NCBI RefSeq assembly: GCF_020405225.1
Contig: NZ_CP084472.1
Location: 2,170,001-2,234,000 of the forward strand
Length of the DNA stretch: 64,000 bases
Direction: 5' to 3'
DNA from: Natrinema sp. DC36
GTDB lineage: Archaea > Halobacteriota > Halobacteria > Halobacteriales > Natrialbaceae
The stretch's first letter is position 1, and each line of letters begins with the position of its first letter. The position numbers and the translations under genes were made by a program. Positions 44,759 through 54,289 of the stretch are shown here, piece by piece. The notes under the pieces are model-generated. The model worked only from the letters and a program-made list of their open reading frames with translations. It was not told where the DNA came from and searched no databases.

Positions 44759-45810
44759 TGGACACCATCGCACTAACTGGTACCTTCAATACGTCCGACA
44801 CCGGACCATCGCGGGTTTTAGAGGGGTTGTCGGGAGCGCTTGCAGATACTGGACTCGAGGTACACGCGTTTACGCACGGCGACCGAGACGAGCATCCTCA
44901 CTCTGACGTGCACGTCACTCGTTTCGAGAAGACCCCGCAGTCGGTTCCTGGCTTCTTCTCCTACTTCAAGTGGGTTCGGAACCAGGTTCGTGACCTCGAT
45001 CCAGACCTGGTTCACCCGCTCGAGGAGTACCCATTCGAAGCAGACGTCCGGACGGTGCAGTGGACGTCAGACAGTTACGAACGCTGGCGACTCTGCCGGG
45101 ACGACTTCCGGGGATACGGCTATTTCGCAGGCGATATTCTGCTGAACGTAGCGAATCGAATCGGAGCAGCTCGGACAGACACAGTCGTCGCGTCGAGTCC
45201 GGAGACCAAGCGCCAGATGGAGAGGTATTGGAAATTTTCACCCGATACAGTGATTCCGCTCGGCATCGATGCTGAAACACGGACACCGCCATCCGAAGTT
45301 TCAGACCCACCATGTATTCTCCTGCCTGGTCGAATCACGCCGAAGAAAGGCCAGCGTGAGTTCTTGAAAGGGCTCGACCCAGAGAGCCGGGATTATCAGG
45401 TCGATATTGTCGGTGGTGTTAGTGATAGGGAGTACTGGGACTCAATGGCAGAGTGGCACGACCATCATCACGGGTTCGTCTCTCGAGGGGAGTTGACACA
45501 ACTCTATAAGAATGCGGATGTTGTAGTAATACCGGCCATTCATGAAAACTTTTCGATGACAGCGTTAGAGGCGATCGCCAATGGTTGCCTGCTGGTTATC
45601 ACGAATGCCTGTGGATTCGCATTGTTCAAGTCTGTTCAAGAATCAGAGGGGGTCACCATAGTTCCGAATGGCACAGAAACCGCGCCGGTTGTAAAACGAT
45701 TAATACAAGAAATTGAGTTGAATAGGTTGAAGAGATCTTCATATAGTTTATCTCAGAATTTTACTTGGTATAAAATTGCTAGAGAATACAAGATAATTTA
45801 TGGGAGATAG
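44758..45810 (+). CDS. GT4 glycosyltransferase, 350 aa
   Basis: GT-B fold: N-terminal TGTFNTSDTGPSRVLEGLSG, then VIPLGIDAETRTPPSEV, CILLPGRITPKKGQREFLKG and the donor-site HENFSMTALEAIANGCLLVI. Base composition drops toward the 3' end (last 250 bases are AT-rich), marking the start of the AT-rich part of the island. Likely cytoplasmic, acting on a lipid-linked sugar. Confidence 0.86.
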   Translation: MDTIALTGTFNTSDTGPSRVLEGLSGALADTGLEVHAFTHGDRDEHPHSDVHVTRFEKTPQSVPGFFSYFKWVRNQVRDLDPDLVHPLEEYPFEADVRTVQWTSDSYERWRLCRDDFRGYGYFAGDILLNVANRIGAARTDTVVASSPETKRQMERYWKFSPDTVIPLGIDAETRTPPSEVSDPPCILLPGRITPKKGQREFLKGLDPESRDYQVDIVGGVSDREYWDSMAEWHDHHHGFVSRGELTQLYKNADVVVIPAIHENFSMTALEAIANGCLLVITNACGFALFKSVQESEGVTIVPNGTETAPVVKRLIQEIELNRLKRSSYSLSQNFTWYKIAREYKIIYGR

Positions 45811-45837
45811 GGAAGATCGCTGGTTAAATACCAGTCA

Positions 45838-46896
45838 TTAATTGACCTGTGATAGGAGAGAGTTAAATCGACCGACAAAGTTTGTCTCTTCCGTTCCTTC
45901 TTGATAGTCCATAGCAATTCTTCGACTCTCTTCACGTATGCTACGCAAATCACTTTCAGGACGTTTAAGATTCCTTTTCATAGCCGATCGAACCGATTCC
46001 TTCGTCGTATCAACGACTTGTTCTCGCGACACATCTGAGGTCAATTTTCGCGTTCCAGTATACTTACTAACAATAGTGGGAACACCGGCCATCATCGCTT
46101 CAATTGTCGAAACCGGGAACGGATCACAGTGTGCAGGGTGTATATGTAAATCAGAGGATGTAAAGAAATCTGGAAGCGATTCTACGAAGCCATGAACTAA
46201 AACACGTTCGCAATCCTGAAAGCGAGAGTTCTGCCCACGCCCAGCGATATGCAGTTCGTACTGTTCGAAATCCGCGACAATGTCCTTCCAAGCCTCTACA
46301 ACCAATTCGACCCCTTTTCGAGGTCGGTTTTCAGCTAATACGGTTATCCATCTTCCTTGATTGGAGTGTTCAATCTGGGCAAACTCATTTGCACGCTCTT
46401 TTGGAACAAACGGATGGACTACTCGGGTGGGAATCTCAGCAAAATCTAGTATTTGATTCTCCAAGAGTTTCGAAACTGTAATTACTCCATCTACGTAGCG
46501 TCGTAATAGCTCTCGTAGCATTTTTCCATCCGCTGTCCTCTCAACAACACCAATTGGCCACTTTCTCCCCCATGCCATTCGAGGGTACTGCTTCGCCCCT
46601 AGAAATCGACAGGTAGCGTGAAGATAGATTATTGTGGAATTGGGGGCTTTACGCTTGAGTTTCGGCAAGAAATATAGATGTTTTGGTTTTTCTAGGAGGT
46701 ATACATCTGATTCGGGGAGAGTACCTACGCGGAGCTGCGAGAGACCGTTACAAAATGTTTTATTTAGGGGACTAGGTAGTGAGGAGTATTCGAGATGTAT
46801 GATCGAATCTGCAACAGAACTCATCCATTCTCGGTGAACTGGATGCACTTCCTCTTCTCCACTGGAGTTTTGAGAGAAGACAGCGGCAATAGACAT
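45838..46896 (-). CDS. GT4-type glycosyltransferase on the opposite strand, 352 aa
   Basis: A GT-B protein encoded against the direction of its neighbours. The donor half is clear: WITVLAENRPRKGVELVVEA, LHIAGRGQNSRFQDCERVLV, DLHIHPAHCDPFPVSTIEAM and AGVPTIVSKYTGTRK. The N-terminal half is divergent and lacks the usual Gly-rich loop. Codon use is AT-rich and unlike the chromosome. This suggests recent transfer. The acceptor is unknown. Confidence 0.82.
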   Translation of the reverse strand: MSIAAVFSQNSSGEEEVHPVHREWMSSVADSIIHLEYSSLPSPLNKTFCNGLSQLRVGTLPESDVYLLEKPKHLYFLPKLKRKAPNSTIIYLHATCRFLGAKQYPRMAWGRKWPIGVVERTADGKMLRELLRRYVDGVITVSKLLENQILDFAEIPTRVVHPFVPKERANEFAQIEHSNQGRWITVLAENRPRKGVELVVEAWKDIVADFEQYELHIAGRGQNSRFQDCERVLVHGFVESLPDFFTSSDLHIHPAHCDPFPVSTIEAMMAGVPTIVSKYTGTRKLTSDVSREQVVDTTKESVRSAMKRNLKRPESDLRSIREESRRIAMDYQEGTEETNFVGRFNSLLSQVN

Positions 46897-47015
46897 AGCA
46901 GGAATCGTTGCTGGCTATTCTTAAATGATTCGGGAGCCACAGATTCCACCATATTATATAAATAAGGCCTCCAGTAATGGAATAGATTATACCGGAAGGG
47001 AATAATTGGTGGTAC

Positions 47016-47690
47016 ATGCACGGGAAATCGTCCTTGATACGTCGAATTCTAAGAATTCCCTACAATAGAGTGGCACGACCTTTTCTCCCCACTAAAATAG
47101 CAGTGTACAACGGTGTGCCAGTGAAGGAGGCCCCGCTTTTTGACCAAAAAGTGACCTTTCCAGAATATGAGGGAGCACTTATTGAGGCGGTTCGGAGATA
47201 CGGGAGTAGGGGAGATAGTATTACACAGGTCGGGGGTGGGAAAGGTGTGTCTGCCGTAGCGTCTGCTCATGTTGTCGGGCCGAATGGAAACGTAATTGTC
47301 TATGAGGGTGGAAAAGATTATACAGACAAGATCCGACGAACTCTTGCTCTAAACGACGTTCAAGATATAGTTAAGGTTCGAACAAAAATTGTCGGGGAAG
47401 ACCGCGATGTGTGGGGAAATTCTACTGGTGTAGAAACAATTCCTCCTGAGGAACTCCCCGACTGTGATTTGTTGATTCTCGATTGTGAAGGAGCGGAGCA
47501 AAAGATTCTCCCCCGAATTGAGTGTAATCCGGCAACGTTAATTGTTGAGACACACGGTGAACTAGGTTCGCCTACTGAGGATGTGAAGGAAAAAGTAAAG
47601 CAACGTGGATATAAAATTGAAGAAGTTTCACCCGAAGTACCCAAGGACGATATCTACGTCCTTACTGCCTCCCTGAACAAAAAGCGATAG
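47016..47690 (+). CDS. FkbM-family methyltransferase, 224 aa
   Basis: SAM-dependent methyltransferase with a somewhat altered motif I (ITQVGGGKGVSAVASAHVVG), acidic VYEGGKDYTDKIRRTLALND, and the FkbM hallmark DLLILDCEGAEQKILPRIEC. FkbM enzymes O-methylate sugars or uronic acids. In an N-glycan locus a likely role is methyl-esterification or O-methylation of a glycan sugar, as AglP does in Haloferax. AT-rich codons. The start MHGKSSLIRRILR has no alternative close by. Confidence 0.82.
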   Translation: MHGKSSLIRRILRIPYNRVARPFLPTKIAVYNGVPVKEAPLFDQKVTFPEYEGALIEAVRRYGSRGDSITQVGGGKGVSAVASAHVVGPNGNVIVYEGGKDYTDKIRRTLALNDVQDIVKVRTKIVGEDRDVWGNSTGVETIPPEELPDCDLLILDCEGAEQKILPRIECNPATLIVETHGELGSPTEDVKEKVKQRGYKIEEVSPEVPKDDIYVLTASLNKKR

Positions 47691-47719
47691 TATAAATTCG
47701 CACACAACATTAGCACCAT

Positions 47720-49033
47720 ATGACCCGAATTGCTCTCGTCGTTCTAGATACTTTGCGGAAGGATGCGTTTGACGACCACTTTGACTGGCTTCCTGGCCAT
47801 CGTTTTGAGAACGCTTGGTCTCCAAGTCATTGGACAGTTCCCGTGCATGGTTCACTATTTACTGGAAAATATCCGACTGAACACGGAAGTTTGGCAAACT
47901 CGAAACCGCTCACCTGTAGCGATTCAACACTGTCCGAGACACTGGTTTCGGAGGGATTCTCAACCAGAGGATTCTCTGCAAATCCATTTGTGACTCCTGC
48001 ATTCAACTTCGATAGGGGATTCCAGACGTTTGACGGTTCTTTCGACAATCTCCCGATGTTCGACAAGATCCTCGACTGGAGAGCATTCCACGAGGAGTAC
48101 GGAGACGAAGGAATCCGCCGATTTGGAAGAGCATTATTGAAATGTTTCCAGAAGGACGTAGACACCGCTCGGTCACTCAAGGTCGGTCTCCAAATAAAGC
48201 TGCGTGAAGCCAGAGACCGTCAAGATAAAGATAGTGGTATTACCGAAGCGATTGAGTGGCTCAAGAGTCAAAGACTCAATGAAGACGAATTTGTCTTTTT
48301 CAATCTAATGGAAGCACATGCTCCCTATGATATGATTCCTCAGGAGTATGTCTCTGGCTCGGCACCAAGTGAACTTGGTCTCCAGCACCACTTTGAACCG
48401 CTAGATGAATCTCAAACGGCTGAGGCATACAATGCAGCAGTCTCTTACCTCTCTGACGCCTATAGGAAATTGTTTGCAGATCTTACCAGGCGGATGGACT
48501 TTGTGATCACACTTGGAGATCACGGAGAGCTACTTGGGGAGCATGCGTACTACGGTCACGAATACGGTCTATTTCCTGAACTGACTCATGTCCCCTTGGC
48601 AGTATCAGGAGAGGGGTTGGAAAACACGGAACGTGATTCGGTGGTCAGTCTCCTTGATGTTTATCCGACTGTGCTCAAACTCGCCGGAATTCACTCTAAT
48701 CGAAGAGGGGAGTCGTTATTAGAGGAGAAAAGGGGGAGCCGGACGTACCTGACTGAAGGTCACGGACTTCCCCAAGACAGAGTTCAGAAGCTTTCTAAAA
48801 TGGGACACAATGTTGAGAGATACGATTCTGTATTCCGAGGTATCGTCACAACTGACGGCTACGAGTACGAATCCATAGATGGTTGGGAATTATGCGGCGC
48901 CCATACGTCAAATAAATTCAAGGATGAATTGGATGATCTTGTAGAACGGCTTGAAGAATCTTCTGAAACGTCGGATAGACCGGATATCTCACAAGCAGCA
49001 CTTGAACGACTTAAAGCAAATGGCTATGCATGA
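47720..49033 (+). CDS. alkaline-phosphatase-superfamily (sulfatase-like) enzyme with Thr nucleophile
   Basis: A 437-aa protein. Metal ligands are visible in IALVVLDTLRKD (Asp10) and ITLGDHGELLGEH (Asp, His), with H-x-Y-G-H after it. The nucleophile loop reads SHW-T39-VPVHGSLFTGKYP, where sulfatases have Cys/Ser-x-Pro-x-Arg. Thr with no formylglycine residue and His for Arg points to a phospho- or phosphoglycerol transferase chemistry rather than a sulfatase. The C-terminus ends in coiled Glu-rich helices (LDDLVERLEESSETSDRPD). Confidence 0.8.
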   Translation: MTRIALVVLDTLRKDAFDDHFDWLPGHRFENAWSPSHWTVPVHGSLFTGKYPTEHGSLANSKPLTCSDSTLSETLVSEGFSTRGFSANPFVTPAFNFDRGFQTFDGSFDNLPMFDKILDWRAFHEEYGDEGIRRFGRALLKCFQKDVDTARSLKVGLQIKLREARDRQDKDSGITEAIEWLKSQRLNEDEFVFFNLMEAHAPYDMIPQEYVSGSAPSELGLQHHFEPLDESQTAEAYNAAVSYLSDAYRKLFADLTRRMDFVITLGDHGELLGEHAYYGHEYGLFPELTHVPLAVSGEGLENTERDSVVSLLDVYPTVLKLAGIHSNRRGESLLEEKRGSRTYLTEGHGLPQDRVQKLSKMGHNVERYDSVFRGIVTTDGYEYESIDGWELCGAHTSNKFKDELDDLVERLEESSETSDRPDISQAALERLKANGYA

Positions 49034-49065
49034 TGTGTTCCATTAGTAAGGTGAACTCTCGAAAC

Positions 49066-49088
49066 TTCTGATGTGGAAAACATCAGAA
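49066..49088 (+). terminator. 9-bp hairpin after the sulfatase-like gene
   Basis: TTCTGATGT (49066-49074) pairs perfectly with ACATCAGAA (49080-49088) across a 5-nt loop, 33 nt after the stop codon at 49033. It may end that transcript or control the next gene, whose TATA-like TTTTAACATAG follows at about 49114. Confidence 0.45.
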
Positions 49089-49149
49089 TGAGGCCGGTTT
49101 TAAATGTGATAGGCTTTTAACATAGCTCTTCTAACACAGGTTAATTAAA

Positions 49150-50079
49150 ATGGGGTTGAATGAATGGGTTCACGAGTCAAAGGCAGAGGTCACTGAATTT
49201 GGCATCAGTGGTGCCCGGGGGGCTTTCTCGAAATTGATGGTCGGCGGTGCAAAGCGACTTGATCAATCCGTCAACTACGGAACGTCACAGTTTGAGCCGG
49301 ATTGGGATGTGCTCATTCTCCTCGATAGCTGCCGACCTGACTACCTTCGGCAAGTGGACCAGGAGGAGGACTTCAACTGGATTAAGGAGATAGACACCCG
49401 ATATTCGCCGGCGTCGTCCAGTATCGAGTGGGTGAACAAGTGTCTCAAAACGCTGCCGGCTGACGAAAAGGAGGAACTGGCAATCGTCTCCGGTAACGGA
49501 TAGACCGAGCAGGAACTTGACGAATCAGAGTTCCACTCCGTAGAGACGCTCCTGGAGACGTACTGGGACGAAGAACGCGGCATTCTCCCGCCCGAAGTGG
49601 TTACGGATCACGCGATTCGCCGCTGGCGTGAGGATAATCCAGACCGAATGCTTGTCTGGTACATGCAACCGCACACGCCGCACCCGAGCATCAATATCGA
49701 GTACGAGTTTAACACCGATATGGGTGATGTGACAGTCGACTGGACGGAGACAGAGTACGCTCGTGTCGGGGTGCTGTCCGACGAGGAACTTCGAAGCGGG
49801 TACAAAGAGACGCTAAAACTAGGGCTAGAGGAGGTGGTGGTACTTGCGGAGAATCTCGCAGCGGACAACGTCTACCTCTCAGCCGACCATGCCGAACTCC
49901 TCGGGGAGTGGGGGCTGTATGAACATCCGAGGTGGGCACCGATTCCACGTCTGAAGCGCGTCCCCTGGGTCAAAGTTGACGCGAAAGACGACGGAACGAG
50001 AACCCCTGAAGCCATGGACGAATATGAGAACGAATCTGACCTGGAAGACCGGTTGCAGGCACTCGGGTACAAGGCGTAA
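49150..50079 (+). pseudogene. sulfatase-like gene interrupted by an in-frame amber codon
   Basis: Two parts in the same frame (117 and 160+ codons) flank a TAG at 49501-49503, codon 118 of about 310. The first half has WDVLILLDSCRPDYLRQVD (metal-binding Asp), and the second MLVWYMQPHTPHPSIN and NVYLSADHAELLGEWGLYEH (metal-binding Asp-His), the halves of one alkaline-phosphatase-superfamily enzyme. The stop sits in the SGNG-stop-TEQEL context; relatives I remember have Tyr at that place, so TAC or TAT to TAG is likely. No other lesion is visible, so this is recent. Confidence 0.8.
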
Positions 50080-50168
50080 CGGGCGCACTCGGACGGCTCT
50101 GCGGAGCCGAACCGTTTGAGTACTACAATGGGCTTATCTGATCGTATCCGAAACCAACGCGGAAAGCA

Positions 50169-51356
50169 ATGATACGTGTCCTTGCAGCACCGACCGAAGT
50201 CGTTCTCTATTCGGGGGGTTATGCCCGAACATACCGGTTGCTCCGAGAAGTTGATGCAGACGATATCAGCGTGAATGTACATGTGAACCATCTCAGTGCG
50301 GACTCTAGCGTGTTTCCGTCGAACGTCTCTGTTCGGTCCCACGACAAACCGAACCGACTCTTCTACTTCGCGTCACTCTACAGAGAACTCTACAGGGAGG
50401 TCCGCTCTGAAGAGGTTGATGTCTACCAACATGCCAACCTCGGGTTCCGAGAGTTCAATCCCGCCGTCCTGCTCCCGCCCGATATGGACACGCCGTTCCT
50501 CATCGGTCCCGCAGAGGGCGGGCACGCTGTCCCGTCAGCCGAATTCAAGCGAGTACTGGCGCGGCAGATAGATCGTGACGTTCCGAGTATACTCGAGGCA
50601 TTCGCTCCACGTGCAGCAGAACCCGTCGTGCGGAACGGCCTCGACCCGATACGTGAGCGGTTGTTCGGCGCGACACTCGAACGAGCAGATCGAATCGTCG
50701 CTGTGCACTCGAATGCGAAGGAACGCTTCGAACAGTACACCGATGCCGAGAAGATAGACGTGATTCCGTACGGCGTCGATATGGAGAAGTTCCCGTTCCG
50801 AGCTGCCCCCGGGAACCAGTCGTTCGTCACCGTCGGGAATCTCATTGAACGGAAGGGTCACCGGTTCCTGCTCGACGCGATGACGACGGTAACGGAAGAG
50901 TTCCCGGACGCAGAACTCCACGTCGTCGGTACCGGACCGTTGCGTGAGGACCTCGAGGCACGAGTTGCGACGGCTGGCCTCGAGGACTCGGTGACGTTCC
51001 ACGGGTTCGTCGAGGACGAGAAACTCCTCAGGTTGCTGCACCGTGCTCGCGCGTTCGTACACTCTTCCCTCTCGGAAGGGTTTTCCCACGTCAGACTGGA
51101 AGCGATGTCCGCCGGGTGTCCCGTGATCGGAACGGATGTCTCGGGCGCACGCGACCTCACGCGCCACGGCACTGACGGCTACATCGTACCGACCGGTGAT
51201 GCGGACGCGCTGGCGGACTCAATGCTCGAACTGCTCGCGGACGATAAACTGGCCGAGGAGATAGGACGGAACGCCCGCGAGAAGATCGAACGGGACCACG
51301 ACTACGAGAAGATAGGCAAACAATATCTCGAGATCTATCGCAGACTGGCCGACTAG
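50169..51356 (+). CDS. GT4 glycosyltransferase, 395 aa
   Basis: A complete GT-B enzyme. VIPYGVDMEKFPFRAAPGNQ, FVTVGNLIERKGHRFLLDAM, LHVVGTGPLREDLEARVATA and the donor loop SSLSEGFSHVRLEAMSAGCP, with the paired Glu residues. The N-terminal acceptor half has EVVLYSGGYARTYRLLREVD, with the Gly-Gly loop. GC content is back to the chromosomal level, unlike the genes at 45.8-49 kb. It follows the amber pseudogene by 89 nt. Confidence 0.9.
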   Translation: MIRVLAAPTEVVLYSGGYARTYRLLREVDADDISVNVHVNHLSADSSVFPSNVSVRSHDKPNRLFYFASLYRELYREVRSEEVDVYQHANLGFREFNPAVLLPPDMDTPFLIGPAEGGHAVPSAEFKRVLARQIDRDVPSILEAFAPRAAEPVVRNGLDPIRERLFGATLERADRIVAVHSNAKERFEQYTDAEKIDVIPYGVDMEKFPFRAAPGNQSFVTVGNLIERKGHRFLLDAMTTVTEEFPDAELHVVGTGPLREDLEARVATAGLEDSVTFHGFVEDEKLLRLLHRARAFVHSSLSEGFSHVRLEAMSAGCPVIGTDVSGARDLTRHGTDGYIVPTGDADALADSMLELLADDKLAEEIGRNAREKIERDHDYEKIGKQYLEIYRRLAD

Positions 51357-51407
51357 GAAGTATTAGAAACCGCGTGTACTAAGCGACCCAAGGAAAACAC
51401 TACGTTA

Positions 51408-51854
51408 ATGACCGTTGTAGTTCTCGCAATTGATGCGATCAACCATGCATCGATCGACCACTTCGATTTAGACGCACTCCGATTACAGATGGATGTCGGA
51501 TGCCATATACACATTCTTGATGCTGCTGGCCACGTGTACGCTAAGGATGAAGAGAAATTGAGCGAATTCTACCACTGGGTCAATACTCGTGTCAGTGATA
51601 TTCAGGTCCTGCTGCGCGAGGACGACGAACTTTTGCTTCTCGGAGACCAAGAGATCGAAACAAAATTCCTCGATGACGAAACGCCGGGACAACATTCGTG
51701 GCGCCCCCACGTTGCGTCTACCGACGATACTGTACCAGTGGATGTCGTAGATGTCCGTGAGTGGGTAGAGTCCCGTCTTGGTGATGTAGCACGAGAGGGA
51801 GAGTCCATGGAGCTGCCCGAAGAACACCTCCGCGACTTGGGTTATATACAGTAA
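51408..51854 (+). pseudogene. internally deleted copy of the adjacent phosphatase-superfamily gene
   Basis: 148 codons, open. Residues 1-27 (MTVVVLAIDAINHASIDHFD...) align with residues 1-27 of the next gene's product. Residues 29-148 (CHIHILDAAGHVYAKDEEKL to LRDLGYIQ) align with its residues 176-299. About 147 residues are missing, in frame, including the nucleophile Thr region. The metal-binding S-D-H-G of the neighbour is G-D-Q-E here. Catalysis is therefore impossible; the frame survives without function or with a changed one. Confidence 0.8.
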
Positions 51855-51856
51855 CG

Positions 51857-52756
51857 ATGACACTGGTTATCCTTGGTCTTGACGCGCTCGACGCGGCACT
51901 CGTCGAGCAATTCGATATAGATACACTGCAGTTGCAGAATCACGGAAAGATGGAGACTGTTGCCGAGATGCGCGACCAGCCGTATACACCGGAAGCCTGG
52001 GCGACAATTGCGACAGGAGTCGACCCCCGTGACCACGGTGTAAGCGGTGGAACGAGTTCGTGGGACAACCCCCTAGTCGATTTTCTCTCGAATTTTACCG
52101 GCCAGCTCACTATGTCGATGCGGTCGGATCTTGGAAATCTCGTCGAGCGGGTGACTGGCGCAGAGTATACGATCGCGGAAGTCGACGTACCGCATATGTT
52201 CGAGGGGGATGATCGAATCGTCCATAACTGGCCAGGAGTCCACAATGGCGAGGAACTGAAACGTGCATGGAATATAATGTGGCGGGAGGGGCAGACGAAC
52301 GCTGAGTTCGATCGCGATATTTGCGGGCTTGCGGCCGAACAGTTCGGTTGGGCGCGCGAAATGCTTGAACATGACATTGCTGTCGCCGGTGTTCATATTC
52401 ATTTGCTGGACGCAGCGGGTCATGCGTACTGTGATGAACGAACACGGCTCCGCGACACGTACAAACGAGCCGGTGAATTCGTTGCTGAGATTCGTGACGC
52501 GCTCAACGACGACGATGACTTACTTGTACTGAGTGACCACGGAATGGTCGTCGAGTGGTACGGGGACGAAGACGACCGCGGACTGAGCTCAGGTAGCCAT
52601 TCATGGCGGGCGTTCGCAAGTTCTACATGCGATTCTGTCCCTCGAACTGTCTTTGATGTCCCAAAGTGGGTTGACAGGAATGCCGGAGAGGTACAAAACA
52701 ATTCTGAGCGCCTCGATATTAACGAAGAGCGGCTCCGTGATCTCGGTTATATATGA
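51857..52756 (+). CDS. alkaline-phosphatase-superfamily phosphodiesterase-like enzyme, 299 aa
   Basis: Related to type I phosphodiesterase/nucleotide pyrophosphatase. Metal ligand Asp9 (VILGLDALD), the nucleophile candidate Thr44 in QPYTPEAWATIATG, HIHLLDAAGHAYCDE (Asp, His) and LLVLSDHGMVVEW (Asp-His). It is small for the family and soluble. In this locus it might add or remove phosphate-linked groups on glycan intermediates; that is inference. It overlaps the flippase gene by 4 nt and follows its own deleted paralog by 2 nt. Confidence 0.82.
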   Translation: MTLVILGLDALDAALVEQFDIDTLQLQNHGKMETVAEMRDQPYTPEAWATIATGVDPRDHGVSGGTSSWDNPLVDFLSNFTGQLTMSMRSDLGNLVERVTGAEYTIAEVDVPHMFEGDDRIVHNWPGVHNGEELKRAWNIMWREGQTNAEFDRDICGLAAEQFGWAREMLEHDIAVAGVHIHLLDAAGHAYCDERTRLRDTYKRAGEFVAEIRDALNDDDDLLVLSDHGMVVEWYGDEDDRGLSSGSHSWRAFASSTCDSVPRTVFDVPKWVDRNAGEVQNNSERLDINEERLRDLGYI

Positions 52757-54192
52757 GTGCGGGAGAGGCGGACTTCGGCGTTGAGATTTCGAAAGGCGTC
52801 CTCGCGAAGTTCGTCATGGCCGCCATCGGATTTCTTGGATCGATTATTTTCGCTCGCACACTCGGGCCAAGCGGCTATGGGACGTTCTACGTCGTTATCA
52901 CCCTTGTTAACGTTCTTGATAATCCCGTAACTGGCTGGGGTGTCGCGTGTAAGAAGCGTATCTCCGAAAGAGGATTCCCGACTGCAGAAGCACTCGGTTC
53001 TGGGCTCCTCGGCGCGGCAGTACTTTCAATAGTCCTCATTCCTCTTATGTTTTTGTTCCAGCAGTACACGGGAATCTACGATCTATCAGGGTTACTTGCT
53101 CCCTTTAGTGTGCTCTTCATAGCCATCTGTTTTTTTGCAGTGACGAATCGGATTCTCTCAGCACGGTCCAACTTCTCGGCCGCTGAATGGGCCGATACTC
53201 TTCGATCATTGTTTACGACGCCACTTCAGTTAGTATTCGTCCTTCTGGGCTTCGGGACCGCTGGAATGGTATACGGATTGGCAGTTGCGACGGTTCTGAC
53301 TGTCCCTTACATCTTGTATCGTATCGGCGTGCGACCTGCACGACCGTCTCGGGAGTCATTGGCCAATATCACGTCGTACGCGAAATACAGCATTCCAAAC
53401 GGATTCATCGGAACTACGCAATCACGGGTGGACATTCTTCTCCTTGGTGCACTACTCTCCTCGGCAACAGTCGGGGAGTATCAAGTCTCGATGCAGCTCA
53501 CGATGGTAGGAACGTTCATCGGTGGGGTCGCATCGATGGGACTGATGGCACGAGTGAGCGACCACTGGAGCCGTGACAAGCCTGACGCGATAATTGACGA
53601 TGTCACTAACTCACTCGGCTACGCGAGTGTCCTTGCCATCCCGATTTTCTTCGGCGCTGCTGCAATGCCGAATGACCTCCTTGTGACAGTGTTCGGACCA
53701 CAGTACTCCGGTATTGGCCTCGTTCTTATCGGATTAGCGTTCTTCCGCGTGCTGAACATGCAATCGTCGCAGTTAGCATCGACAATCGCTGGCCTAGATC
53801 GGCCAGATATCAATACGCGAATTGGATTGATTGTCCTCATCCTGAACGTTGGTCTCGGCTACACTCTACTGCTCAAATACGGGATCCTGGGTATCGTTGC
53901 CGCGACGGTTATCTCTGAAGTCGTAAGGTACACGGCGCTTTCATACACGATTAAACAGTATTTTCTGGACATCTCCCTGTTCACCCAGCCGTTACGACAC
54001 CAACTGCTTGCTGGTGCCACAATGTTCGTTCTCGTTGACCGGCTGCACGGTATTACTGGAGTTTCATGGTGGGGAGAACTGCTGGTTCTTATCGGTCTCG
54101 GTGGACTCGTCTACTTTGTGAGTCTCATAGCGATTAGTGAGTCATTCCGAATCACTGTCAGGGGTGTTCTTTCGGACGCGTTGTCGGATTAA
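52753..54192 (+). CDS. polysaccharide flippase (Wzx/AglR-like), 479 aa
   Basis: Fourteen or so hydrophobic helices of the MATE-like polysaccharide transporter fold. VLAKFVMAAIGFLGSIIFAR and LGPSGYGTFYVVITLVNVLD are the conserved start, where G-x-x-x-Y-G-x-F is typical. It should flip the lipid-linked glycan across the membrane so AglB can use it, as AglR does in Haloferax. Its position last in the island operon, just before aglB, fits. Confidence 0.88.
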   Translation: MSAGEADFGVEISKGVLAKFVMAAIGFLGSIIFARTLGPSGYGTFYVVITLVNVLDNPVTGWGVACKKRISERGFPTAEALGSGLLGAAVLSIVLIPLMFLFQQYTGIYDLSGLLAPFSVLFIAICFFAVTNRILSARSNFSAAEWADTLRSLFTTPLQLVFVLLGFGTAGMVYGLAVATVLTVPYILYRIGVRPARPSRESLANITSYAKYSIPNGFIGTTQSRVDILLLGALLSSATVGEYQVSMQLTMVGTFIGGVASMGLMARVSDHWSRDKPDAIIDDVTNSLGYASVLAIPIFFGAAAMPNDLLVTVFGPQYSGIGLVLIGLAFFRVLNMQSSQLASTIAGLDRPDINTRIGLIVLILNVGLGYTLLLKYGILGIVAATVISEVVRYTALSYTIKQYFLDISLFTQPLRHQLLAGATMFVLVDRLHGITGVSWWGELLVLIGLGGLVYFVSLIAISESFRITVRGVLSDALSD

Positions 54193-54289
54193 GCTGCCTC
54201 ACCAAGATTGTTCAACCAGATAGTCATAACTGTCGCTTAGAAAAATGACTCGTAAATCTTCATCGACGGTGGAATTCGGTGAGGTGAGG

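Noticed and set aside
49150-50079. Pyrrolysine or other recoding at the amber codon
   Set aside because: No pylT-like tRNA or pyl genes here, a single TAG in one gene, and relatives have Tyr; simple nonsense mutation is more likely.
50128-50172. 14-codon ORF (MGLSDRIRNQRGKQ) overlapping the start of the GT4 gene at 50169
   Set aside because: Could be a relic of a deleted gene's start, but too short to support as a feature.
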